Positions 32,371-40,465 of a stretch of 42,348 nucleotides of DNA are shown here, one piece after another; the first letter of the stretch is position 1; each line of letters opens with the position of its first letter. The notes under the pieces were generated by a model. It did not search any database and was not told where the DNA came from. It worked only from the letters and a program-made list of their open reading frames with translations. Origin of the DNA: Chloroflexota bacterium (GTDB lineage Bacteria > Chloroflexota > Anaerolineae > DUEN01); contig JAADGJ010000041.1 in assembly GCA_013152435.1 (NCBI GenBank), positions 1-42,348 of the forward strand. Reading direction: 5' to 3'. The translations under genes and the position numbers were made by a program.

Positions 32371-33849
32371 TCACCTGCTTCGCCATCTCCACAGATCCGA
32401 TCGGGGCTCTACCTCGAACATGGTCGGCAGCCAGTGATGGAAGTTGTCGCCCGCTGTCACGAGGTGCTCGTAGAGCCGGGTCATGAGGTCTCGCTGGATG
32501 TCGGCGTAGGCCGGGTGATCGTACAAATTATGGAGCTCGTACGGGTCGGCTTCCAGATCGTACAGCTCGTTGATGTCGGGCGGGTTGACGACGAGCTTGT
32601 ATCGGTGCGTGCGGATCATCCGTTGCGGGTATGGAAAGTGATGGCCGTGGAACTCGGCGAAGACGGCGTCCGGCCAGTTGGCCTCTGGATCCCGCAGCAG
32701 CGGGATCAGGCTGCGGCCGTCCAGCCCGTCCGGCACGGGCACTCCCGCCATGTCCAGGAACGTCGGCATCAGATCGGTCAGGGATACCAGCGCGTCACAC
32801 GTGCTGCCCGGCCGCGTCACCCCCGGCCAACGGATGATCATCGGGATGCGGTAGATGTCATCATACATCATCGGCCCCTTATCGGCCAGTCGGTGGTTCC
32901 CCACGAATCCCCCGTGGTCGGAGGTGAAGCAGACGGCCGTGGCGTCCGCTAACCCCAGCGCCTCCAGCTCGGCCAGGATGCGACCGATCTGCTGGTCGAT
33001 TAGGTTTACATAACCCCAGTAGGCGGCGGTCACCCGTTGCCACACGGGCCAGGGGTAGGTGTCGAAGGCCCAATGCTCGTGGTAGCGTTTGTGGACGGCG
33101 GGCTTGCCGGCGAAGGTCTCCGCCATCGATGGGTGGCGTTCGACCTGATCCGGGGGATAGCGATTCAGCACGGGCTCGGGCAGGAAGTAGGGGAGATGTG
33201 GGCCGAAGAAATGGCAGGCCAGGAAGAAGGGATCCCCCGTGCGGTGGAAGCGATCGGCGTAACGGCGCAGGAATTGGATCGTCCGCTCCGCCAGGTAGTA
33301 GGGATAGGTCGCCTCGACCGGCGCGTCGTGGACGCCCATCATCGGCAGGGAGGGGCGCCCGTTGGGGAACGTGCCGCGCACTTCGTCCCGCACGGAGAAG
33401 CGGGGCAGGCCGCGCTCTTCCAGATAGCTCAGATAGTCCGGGTGGTCGTAGGGCGGCGCCCAGCCGGGGTAGTGCTCCCCCTCGAAGCCGTAGTAGGCGG
33501 GGCCGCGCTCGACGCCCACGTGCCATTTGCCGACGTTGCCGCACGCGTATCCCGCCGGGAGCAAGTAGGCGGGCAGAAGGGTATTGTGCTCGGGGATCTC
33601 CCACGGGTAGCCCACGTTGCGCTCAAAGTTGGCCAGCATGCCGTGGCGGAACGGGGCCACGCCGGTGAGTAGCGATGTGCGCGCCGGTGTGCAGATGGCC
33701 GTGCAGGTGAAGGCGTGGGTGAAGCGGGCGCCCTCCGCCGCCAGCGCGTCCAGATGGGGCGTCTCGCAGATCTCGGCCCCGTAGCATCCGATCGTGTCCA
33801 GCCGGTGCTGGTCGGTGGTGATCAGCAAGATGTTCATTCGATCGCCCAT
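32371..33849 (-). CDS. Type I sulfatase
   Basis: A 492-residue arylsulfatase-type enzyme. NILLITTDQHRLDTIGCYG binds the metal. ICTPARTSLLTG holds the C-x-P-x-R motif (C53), whose Cys must be converted to formylglycine by a maturation enzyme not seen here. VGKWHVG, CHFFGPHLPY and FTSDHGGFVGNH complete the active site. No signal peptide is visible, so it may be cytoplasmic or exported by another route. Substrates could be sulphated sugars released from polysaccharides, in line with the glycosidase-like neighbour. ATG 33849 has GGGAG about 5 nt upstream; ATG 33837 lacks a ribosome site. Confidence 0.9.
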   Translation of the reverse strand: MGDRMNILLITTDQHRLDTIGCYGAEICETPHLDALAAEGARFTHAFTCTAICTPARTSLLTGVAPFRHGMLANFERNVGYPWEIPEHNTLLPAYLLPAGYACGNVGKWHVGVERGPAYYGFEGEHYPGWAPPYDHPDYLSYLEERGLPRFSVRDEVRGTFPNGRPSLPMMGVHDAPVEATYPYYLAERTIQFLRRYADRFHRTGDPFFLACHFFGPHLPYFLPEPVLNRYPPDQVERHPSMAETFAGKPAVHKRYHEHWAFDTYPWPVWQRVTAAYWGYVNLIDQQIGRILAELEALGLADATAVCFTSDHGGFVGNHRLADKGPMMYDDIYRIPMIIRWPGVTRPGSTCDALVSLTDLMPTFLDMAGVPVPDGLDGRSLIPLLRDPEANWPDAVFAEFHGHHFPYPQRMIRTHRYKLVVNPPDINELYDLEADPYELHNLYDHPAYADIQRDLMTRLYEHLVTAGDNFHHWLPTMFEVEPRSDLWRWRSR

Positions 33850-34033
33850 AAGCTCCCTCGCCGATGAGAACGTTCGTGGATTTCGATCCGTTCGCCTGCC
33901 CACCATACACGTCCGGCTGGGTGATGTCAAGGCGGCGGCGCCGGAGGGCGAATCCCGTGGGGGCGGACGCCCGGTTGTAGGGCGATACGGGGGAAAGCTT
34001 TGAGGGGCTTTTCCCCAGACGGGGAATTTATCT

Positions 34034-34061
34034 GCAGGGGCGATTCATGAATCGCCCCTGC
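34034..34061. repeat. 28-bp perfect palindrome
   Basis: The arm GCAGGGGCGATTCA (34034-34047) is followed directly by its exact reverse complement (34048-34061) with no spacer. It has the GGGGCG... core seen in the other intergenic palindromes of the window, but a different centre. Confidence 0.7.
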
Positions 34062-34206
34062 CCCGGTAACACCCATGAGGGAGACCCCAGGGTTCAGAGG
34101 CCCCTCCGCACCACTCCTGGGAGTTTGCGATGGGCATCGTGGGTTGTTTCGCGGCATTTCCACCATTGGATACGCCACCTTGCTGGCTATTCCAACATGG
34201 GCGTGG

Positions 34207-34212
34207 TAGAAT
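34207..34212 (+). promoter_or_regulatory. Extended -10 element before the DUF362 gene
   Basis: TGG-TAGAAT matches an extended -10 element 45 nt before the ATG. No good -35 is seen. Confidence 0.4.
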
Positions 34213-34257
34213 AAATCGCAAGGTATGAGGATCGATCTGAGAGAAAGGACGGGGACC

Positions 34258-35235
34258 ATGTCTGAGATGTGGAATCGGCGTGAGTTCGTGAAGCGATTGC
34301 TGGCGTTGTCCGCGATCGGGGCTGTGTTGAGCGCCAATGGATGCCGTTCAGAGCAGCCGGCTGCCCCGGAGGCGGAGACCTTGCCGTCCACTCCACCCCC
34401 GACCGCCCCGGCGGGTGCGGTGGACCTGGCCGTGGCGCATGGCCCGGATGCCGATCCGGCCGAGCTCACCCGGCGCGCCATCGCCGCACTGGGCGGGATC
34501 GAGCGGTTCGTGAAGAAGGGAGATGACGTCATCGTCAAGCCGAACATCTGCACCGCGGCGCATACCTACGAGTACGCGGCCACCACCAATCCCCAGGTCG
34601 TGGGAGCGATCGTGGCGTTGTGCGTGGCCGCGGGCGCCAAGCGGGTTCGGGTCATGGATGCCCCCTTCTCCGGGACGCCGCAGCAGGCCTACGAGCGATC
34701 CGGGATCGCGCAGGCGGTAGGCGAGGCCGGGGGCGTCATGGAGGTGATGAGCCCGGTCAAGTACAAGGATACCCCGATTCCCCAGGGCAAGGATATCAAG
34801 AGCTGGCCCATTTATCAGGAGATCTTTCAGGCGGACGTGGTCATCGATGTGCCCATCGCCAAGCATCACAGCCTGGCCGGGCTGACGCTGGCCATCAAGA
34901 ACCTGATGGGTGTGATCATCCCCAACGGCCGTGGGCGCTTCCATCGCAATCTGCATCAGCGCTTGGCCGACCTGGCGACCGTCGTGCGGCCCACGCTGAC
35001 CATCGTGGACGCGGTGCGGATCCTGACGGCTCATGGGCCGACCGGTGGCAACCTGGATGATGTGAAGAAGATGGACACGGTGATCGCCAGCAGTGATATC
35101 GTGGCGGCCGATGCCTACGCGACCACCCTGTTCGGCAAGAAGCCCTCGGACATCGGCTACATCGTGAGGGCAGCCGAGATGGGCCTGGGCCGGATGGACC
35201 TGGACGCCCTGAAGATCGAGAAGATCGCCCTTTGA
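34258..35235 (+). CDS. Exported DUF362-domain lipoprotein
   Basis: A 325-residue protein with a twin-arginine-type signal (NRREFVKRLLALSAIGAVL) and lipobox-like ANGC, then a Pro-Thr stretch and a DUF362 domain. Marks of the domain are KKGDDVIVKPNI, NPQVVGAIVALCVAAGAKRVRVMDA, VVIDVPIAKHHSLAGLTLAIKNLMGVI and the C-terminal IVAADAYATTLFG. DUF362 proteins are often found with ferredoxins; their role is unknown. This one has no 4Fe-4S motifs of its own, but a polyferredoxin follows two genes later. ATG 34258 has GGGGA upstream; the frame from 34225 is less likely. Confidence 0.82.
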   Translation: MSEMWNRREFVKRLLALSAIGAVLSANGCRSEQPAAPEAETLPSTPPPTAPAGAVDLAVAHGPDADPAELTRRAIAALGGIERFVKKGDDVIVKPNICTAAHTYEYAATTNPQVVGAIVALCVAAGAKRVRVMDAPFSGTPQQAYERSGIAQAVGEAGGVMEVMSPVKYKDTPIPQGKDIKSWPIYQEIFQADVVIDVPIAKHHSLAGLTLAIKNLMGVIIPNGRGRFHRNLHQRLADLATVVRPTLTIVDAVRILTAHGPTGGNLDDVKKMDTVIASSDIVAADAYATTLFGKKPSDIGYIVRAAEMGLGRMDLDALKIEKIAL

Positions 35236-35327
35236 GCGGATTTTCCTTTGGGCAGGCCTGATGGCGTTCCGCTGGGACGAGGCATCACTCGCCCAGCGGG
35301 GCCGACATTTCGCGAGGAGAGGGGATC

Positions 35328-36533
35328 ATGGCGACTTATTGGACTTTCCACACGGCTGGGGAGACCTTCTTCGGTCCGGGAGCCGTTCAGGAGCTGAAGG
35401 CACAAGCCCGTCGGCGCGGGCTCAAGCGCGTCCTGGTGATCACCGACGCGCCGTTGGTCCAGGCGGGGCCGGTGGACCGGGTCACCGATGTCTTGAAGGC
35501 CGCGGGTGTGGCCTTCGAGATGTTCGACGAGGGTGAGCCAGAGCCGCCCATGCACGTCATTCTCGCCTGCGCGGAGCGAATTCGGGCTGGTGATTACGAC
35601 GCGTTGGTGGCCGTGGGCGGTGGCAGCAACACGGACCTGGCGAAGGCGGCCGCGGTCGTTGCCCGATACGGCGGCCATCCCCGGGACTACATGGGCGAGG
35701 ACCTGGTGCCCGGCCCTATCATGCCGCTGATCGCCGTCTCCACTACGGCGGGGACGGGATCGGAGGTCTCCTCGGCGGCCGTGCTCAAAGATCCGGATAC
35801 GGGGGTCAAGGGGGCCATCCTCAGCAATCTGATACGCCCGGCTGTCGCCCTGTGCGATCCCGAGCTTACCCTGACCTGTCCGCCCCGGCTCACCGCCGCG
35901 GCGGGCATGGACGCGCTCACCCATGCGATCGAGGCCTATATCAACATCGATTTCCACGCCAAACCCGCGCCGCCGGAGGGGCCCGCCCTGTTCCAGGGCA
36001 AGGGCCCGCTGACCGACGTCCTGGCCCTGCGCGCCATCGAACTCATCGGCCGGAACCTGGAGCGCGCTGTGCATCACGGGGACGATCTGGAGGCGCGCAC
36101 CGCCGTCCATCTGGGCAGCCTGATGGCCGGGATGGCCTTCTCCAACGCGGGCGTAGGGGTGGTGCACGCCATGGAGTATCCCGTGGCCGAGCTGGCGCAT
36201 CGCCCTCATGGGGAGGGGAACGCGTTGCTCCTGCCGTACGTGATGGAATTCAACCTGCCAGCACGCCCCAAAGCGTTCGCGGAGATCGCCCGGGCCATGG
36301 GCGAGGACGTGGAGGGCCTGCCGGAGGATCAGGCGGCGGCTCGGGCGGTGGAGGCCGTGCGTCGCCTGGAGCGGGCTGTGGGTGTGCCCATGCGCCTTTC
36401 GGAGATCGGCATCACGGCCGAGCAGGTGGACTACATCGCCGAGAGGACCTTCAGCCTGAAGCGACTGATGCTCATCAACCCTCGGCCGGTGACGCTGGAT
36501 GATCTGAAAGAGATCGTGCGTCGGGCGTTGTAA
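35328..36533 (+). CDS. Iron-containing alcohol dehydrogenase
   Basis: A 401-residue group III (Fe-ADH) oxidoreductase. The NAD site is VAVGGGSNTDLAKAAA. The family signatures STTAGTGSEVSSAAVL, AAGMDALTHAIEAYI and GVVHAMEYPVAELAHRPHGEGNALLLPYVMEFN are intact. Predicted metal ligands are the Asp of ALCDPELT (about 185) and the His residues in HAMEYP and HRPHGEGN. The substrate alcohol is unknown. ATG 35328 has GAGGAG upstream. It is followed by a strong terminator, so it ends a unit with the DUF362 gene (92 nt apart). Confidence 0.9.
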   Translation: MATYWTFHTAGETFFGPGAVQELKAQARRRGLKRVLVITDAPLVQAGPVDRVTDVLKAAGVAFEMFDEGEPEPPMHVILACAERIRAGDYDALVAVGGGSNTDLAKAAAVVARYGGHPRDYMGEDLVPGPIMPLIAVSTTAGTGSEVSSAAVLKDPDTGVKGAILSNLIRPAVALCDPELTLTCPPRLTAAAGMDALTHAIEAYINIDFHAKPAPPEGPALFQGKGPLTDVLALRAIELIGRNLERAVHHGDDLEARTAVHLGSLMAGMAFSNAGVGVVHAMEYPVAELAHRPHGEGNALLLPYVMEFNLPARPKAFAEIARAMGEDVEGLPEDQAAARAVEAVRRLERAVGVPMRLSEIGITAEQVDYIAERTFSLKRLMLINPRPVTLDDLKEIVRRAL

Positions 36534-36557
36534 GGGGGGCTTTGCCGATTCGGAATC

Positions 36558-36595
36558 CTCTGCCTGGGTGCTCACAGCCCAGGCAGAGTTCTTTC
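36558..36595 (+). terminator. Intrinsic terminator after the Fe-ADH gene
   Basis: CTCTGCCTGGG (36558-36568) and CCCAGGCAGAG (36578-36588) form an 11-bp stem followed by TTCTTTC. Confidence 0.85.
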
Positions 36596-36649
36596 ATCCG
36601 CCGTCGCCGGAGATAATCCTTCAAGCGTTTGACCATGGGAGGAAGATCT

Positions 36650-38176
36650 TTGCGAGCACAGACCTGGCGCCGGGTGCGTCCCTGGATACAGGCCGTCTTG
36701 TTCCTGCTTTTCCTCTATCTGTTCCTAACAGCGGGCCGTGATTCCTGGCTGCCGGCCGACCTCTTCTTCCGCCTGGACCCGCTGGCCGGCCTGGCCGGCA
36801 TGCTGGCCAGCCGACGTCTCATTCCTTCCCTGCTCCTGGGCACCCTCCTCGCACTGGTCCTGGCGCTGGCTCTGGGGCGGGTATGGTGTGGCTGGATCTG
36901 TCCCCTGGGCACTGTATTGGATTGGACGCCCGGTCCTCGCCCGCGGCTGGACCAGCCGGATCCCTCGCCGCGCTGGCGGCAGACCAAGTACTTCCTGCTG
37001 ACTTTGATCCTCGTCGCGGCCCTGGCGGGGAACCTGACATTCCTGATCCTTGATCCCATCACGTTGCTGTATCGCACTTCGGCGACCGTTCTCTGGCCGG
37101 TGTCGAACTTCCTGATCTCTCGCGCTGAGACGCTCGCCTACACGGTGCCCTTCCTGCAGGCCCCCATCGATGTCTTTGAGGCCGCGGTTCGTGGGCCTAT
37201 CCTGCCCCTGTATCAGCCGCTGTACCGGGGAAACGTGTTGGTCGCGTTGTTCTTCGTCGCCATCCTGGCGCTCAACGCGATTCGTAAGCGGTTCTGGTGT
37301 CGTTATCTGTGTCCGCTGGGGGCTCTGTTGGGGCTGGTAGGCAAGGTGGCCTGGCTGCGGCGGGTGGTAGGGGACGAGTGCATCGATTGTCACCTGTGCG
37401 CCCGGGCCTGCCCCATGGGGACCATCGACCCGGCGCGCGGCCACGCGAGCGATCCGTCCGAGTGCACTCTGTGCCTGGATTGCGTACCGGTGTGCTCGCG
37501 TTCCGAACAGCACTTCGTCGGGCATTGGCGGCCGGCTGCCTGGCGCGCGTACGATCCCTCACGCCGTCAGGTCCTCACGTCGGCCGGCGCCGCGCTGGCG
37601 CTGTTGGGGCTTTTCGGCGCGGAGCCCGCGGCCGGCCGGGAGCATCCCTATCTTATCCGGCCACCGGGCGCCCGCGAGAACGACTTCCTCTCCAAGTGCA
37701 TCCGGTGCGGCATCTGCGTGAGGGTGTGCCCCACGTCGGGGCTGCAGCCGAGCCTGGGGGAGGCCGGGTGGGCCGGGCTGTGGACGCCGGTGCTGATTCC
37801 CCGGCTGGGATACTGCGATTACGCCTGCAACGCGTGTGGGCAGGCCTGCCCGGTGGGCGCCATCCCGCCGCTCACGCTGGAGGAGAAGCGGCAGGCCGTG
37901 ATCGGCCATGCGTACATCGATCAAAACCGCTGCATCCCCTGGGCGGATCTGCGGGACTGCATCGTGTGCGAGGAGATGTGTCCGGTTCCGGATAAGGCCA
38001 TCGTGTTGGAGGAAGTAGACGTTCAGACGCCGGATGGGGAGCTCGTGCACGTCCGGCGGCCGCATGTGGTGCGAGAGCGCTGCATCGGCTGTGGGATTTG
38101 CGAGAACCACTGCCCGCTGAACGGCGAGGCGGCTATCCGGGTCTACGTGCCCACCGATCTGAGCGTAGGGTTTTGA
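36650..38176 (+). CDS. NapH-NapG fusion polyferredoxin
   Basis: A protein of about 508 residues joining two nap-type modules. The NapH-like half has about five membrane segments with WCGWICPLG and WCRYLCPLG, then CIDCHLCARACP and CTLCLDCVPVC. A twin-arginine-like membrane segment (SRRQVLTSAGAALALLGLFG) begins the NapG-like half, which has IRPPGARENDF, CIRCGICVRVCP, CDYACNACGQACP, CIPWADLRDCIVCEEMCP and CIGCGICENHCP. NapG and NapH are normally separate proteins that pass quinol electrons to periplasmic nitrate reductase; no napA is here, so the acceptor is unknown. The start is probably TTG 36650, because GGGAGGAAG lies 7 nt upstream; ATG 36635 and TTG 36629 lack one. Confidence 0.85.
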   Translation: MRAQTWRRVRPWIQAVLFLLFLYLFLTAGRDSWLPADLFFRLDPLAGLAGMLASRRLIPSLLLGTLLALVLALALGRVWCGWICPLGTVLDWTPGPRPRLDQPDPSPRWRQTKYFLLTLILVAALAGNLTFLILDPITLLYRTSATVLWPVSNFLISRAETLAYTVPFLQAPIDVFEAAVRGPILPLYQPLYRGNVLVALFFVAILALNAIRKRFWCRYLCPLGALLGLVGKVAWLRRVVGDECIDCHLCARACPMGTIDPARGHASDPSECTLCLDCVPVCSRSEQHFVGHWRPAAWRAYDPSRRQVLTSAGAALALLGLFGAEPAAGREHPYLIRPPGARENDFLSKCIRCGICVRVCPTSGLQPSLGEAGWAGLWTPVLIPRLGYCDYACNACGQACPVGAIPPLTLEEKRQAVIGHAYIDQNRCIPWADLRDCIVCEEMCPVPDKAIVLEEVDVQTPDGELVHVRRPHVVRERCIGCGICENHCPLNGEAAIRVYVPTDLSVGF

Positions 38177-38194
38177 CGGACGAGGAGGCACATT

Positions 38195-40465
38195 ATGGCG
38201 AGGACGGGTATGACCGGAGGCAGTGACCTGGCTTATCTGCGAAGGGAATCCTTCCAGATGATCCTCATCCTCGTCATGGGCGCCCTGTACCTGTGGATCG
38301 GAGTCCTATTCTCGCGCAATCTCTGGTTCAATCGCTCCTGGTTAAGCCCCCTTCCGATCATCGTGGGGTTGGCCGCCGCGTTCGTCCTTCAGAGGGAGAA
38401 GCTATCCTCCGCCGCCATCAGCGCCATCACGGGCATTACGCTGGCCGTATCCCTCCTCATGTGGCGTTCCGGCCTCGACGTCGCCCCCTACATGCTGGTC
38501 ATCGTCGTCAGCCTGACCAGCCTGCTGTTCAGCCCGCAAGTCGTGGCCGGCGTTGCCCTCCTGTGCAACGGCCTGGTTCTCGCCATCGGCGTCCTCCGCT
38601 TCGGCTATTCCCCTCTCTCGTCGGAAGTTCTGGGGCCGATTCTCCTCATCAGCGCGGTTGGCATCCTCTCCTCGCTTTCGGTCCGCAACCTGTACCTGGT
38701 GCTTCACTGGGCCTGGGAGCGCGCCATGACCGCGCAGCGTCGCGAGGAGGAGCTTCGAGATCAACAGGCCGAGCTGGCCCGCACGTTGAAGGCTTTAGAC
38801 GAGGCCTGTCGGCGATTGCAGCACCTGAACTATGAGCTGGCCCAGGCGCGCGAGGCCGCCGAGGAGGCGCGACTCGTCAAGCAGCAGTTCGTGACCAATA
38901 TCAGCCACGAGCTGCGCACGCCGCTGAACGTTATCGTCGCCTTCAGCGAGATGATGTACCTGTCCCCGGAGAGCTACGGGGGCGTCCCGCTACCCCCGGA
39001 GTATCGCGGGGACATCCGGGAGATCTACCGCAGCAGCCAGCATCTCCTCCGCCTGATCGATGACGTGCTGGACCTGTCCCAGATCGAGGCCGGCCGGATG
39101 CAGATCTATCTGGAGCCGGCCGACCTGCGTGCCGTGATCACGGAGGCTCTCGACATCATCCGCCCCCTGATGCGGGGCGCGCAGATCGAGCTGCGCGTCG
39201 ACATCCCCTCCCATCTGCCTTCGGTGTTGATGGATCGGGCCCGGATACGACAGGTGTTGCTCAATCTCCTCAACAACGCCCGGCGCTTCACCCATCGCGG
39301 CCATATCACCGTGCAGGTCGCCCAGGAGCACGAACAGATCAGGGTGACCGTCGCGGATACGGGGATCGGCATCGCGCCGGAGGATCATCACAAAGTGTTC
39401 GAGGAGTTCCGGCAACTGGATGGCACTACAACCCGATGTCAGAACGGTAGTGGGCTCGGGTTGGCCATCAGCAAGCGGTTTGTGGAGATGCACGGGGGGC
39501 GCATCTGGGTGGAGAGCGATGGGATCCCCGGCCACGGCAGCCGGTTTCACTTCACGTTGCCCCTGGCAGGCACCCAGATGGTGGAGAGGAGCTCGGTGCA
39601 TCGGACGCCGGTGGCCTGGATGCGGCCTCGCGGCCGCGGCCGAACCGTCTTGCTCCTGGATCAGGACCCGACCATCGTCCGCATGATGGAACAAACCCTA
39701 GAACAGTATGTGGTCGTGCCCGTTGAGGACGCCTCGGAGGTCCCCAAACTCGTCGCGGAGCTGCATCCCCGCGCTGTAATCCTCAACCCGGCCCGAGGGC
39801 GCCAGGCGTGGCGACAGATGCGAACGTTGCGCCAGCGCCTGGGGGACGCCGCCCCGCCCGTCATCCTGTGCCCTTTGGTGGGGGAACGCCAGATAGGGCG
39901 GGCCCTGGGCGTGATGGACTATCTCGTCAAGCCGATCTCTCGCGCCGCGCTCATGGACTTGCTCGATCGGCAGGACGAAGGCGTGCGTCGGATCCTCATC
40001 CTGGATGACGACCCTCGGATGGCCCGGCTCCTCTCGCGCATGATCCGCTCGGCGCCACGCGAGTATGAGGTGGTGCGCGCGTACAGCGGATCGGAGGGGC
40101 TGCGCAAGATGCGACGTCAACGCCCGGATCTCGTCCTCCTGGACCTGATCATGCCGGAGATGGATGGCTACGCTGTATTGGCCCAGATGAGGGCGGACGC
40201 CAGGTTGCACGATATCCCGGTCGTGGTGATCACCGCTCGCGAGCGCACTCCGGAGGAGGAACGTCGATTGGGGAAGGGGATGCTGATGGTCACCAGTGGG
40301 TCGGGCTTCACCAATGAGGAAGCGCTGCGTTACCTGAACGGGCTCCTCGAGGCCGTCCCCCCGCCTCCTCCCTCACGGTTACGACGCGCCGGACAGGTTG
40401 GCCAAAACGGACAGGAGGTCGGCCTGCGTGACCGGCTTGTGCAGGTAGGCGACGGCTCCCAATGA
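38195..40465 (+). CDS. Hybrid sensor histidine kinase with two receiver domains
   Basis: A 756-residue membrane kinase. About six membrane segments (20-170) and a coiled stretch precede a HisKA domain with H238 in FVTNISHELRTPLN. The HATPase_c domain has NLLNNARRFT (N box), VADTGIGI and GSGLGLAI. A first receiver (about 483-592) has Asn (N531) where the phospho-Asp should be, though KP is kept at 579-580. The second receiver (599-710) has D605/D606 and D650, but no Lys-Pro where the conserved Lys is expected. The chain ends in a Pro-rich and basic tail (about 716-756), most of which is encoded antisense to the next gene. The signal sensed is unknown. It lies 18 nt after the NapH-NapG fusion. 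Confidence 0.85.
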   Translation: MARTGMTGGSDLAYLRRESFQMILILVMGALYLWIGVLFSRNLWFNRSWLSPLPIIVGLAAAFVLQREKLSSAAISAITGITLAVSLLMWRSGLDVAPYMLVIVVSLTSLLFSPQVVAGVALLCNGLVLAIGVLRFGYSPLSSEVLGPILLISAVGILSSLSVRNLYLVLHWAWERAMTAQRREEELRDQQAELARTLKALDEACRRLQHLNYELAQAREAAEEARLVKQQFVTNISHELRTPLNVIVAFSEMMYLSPESYGGVPLPPEYRGDIREIYRSSQHLLRLIDDVLDLSQIEAGRMQIYLEPADLRAVITEALDIIRPLMRGAQIELRVDIPSHLPSVLMDRARIRQVLLNLLNNARRFTHRGHITVQVAQEHEQIRVTVADTGIGIAPEDHHKVFEEFRQLDGTTTRCQNGSGLGLAISKRFVEMHGGRIWVESDGIPGHGSRFHFTLPLAGTQMVERSSVHRTPVAWMRPRGRGRTVLLLDQDPTIVRMMEQTLEQYVVVPVEDASEVPKLVAELHPRAVILNPARGRQAWRQMRTLRQRLGDAAPPVILCPLVGERQIGRALGVMDYLVKPISRAALMDLLDRQDEGVRRILILDDDPRMARLLSRMIRSAPREYEVVRAYSGSEGLRKMRRQRPDLVLLDLIMPEMDGYAVLAQMRADARLHDIPVVVITARERTPEEERRLGKGMLMVTSGSGFTNEEALRYLNGLLEAVPPPPPSRLRRAGQVGQNGQEVGLRDRLVQVGDGSQ

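Larger units (their letters stand above)
33850..34257. other. Divergent intergenic between sulfatase and DUF362 genes
   Basis: No gene is seen. It holds the perfect palindrome at 34034-34061, a small GGGCG-GA-CGCCC inverted repeat (about 33961-33972) and a -10-like element for the DUF362 gene at 34207-34212. Confidence 0.45.

Noticed and set aside
35157-36575. A 472-codon minus-strand frame opposite the Fe-ADH gene
   Set aside because: The plus-strand gene has intact Fe-ADH signatures; the antisense frame has only compositional His/Gly/Arg richness.
36635-36640. ATG start for the NapH-NapG fusion
   Set aside because: It has no ribosome site, and GGGAGGAAG within it sits properly for the TTG at 36650; it cannot be excluded entirely.
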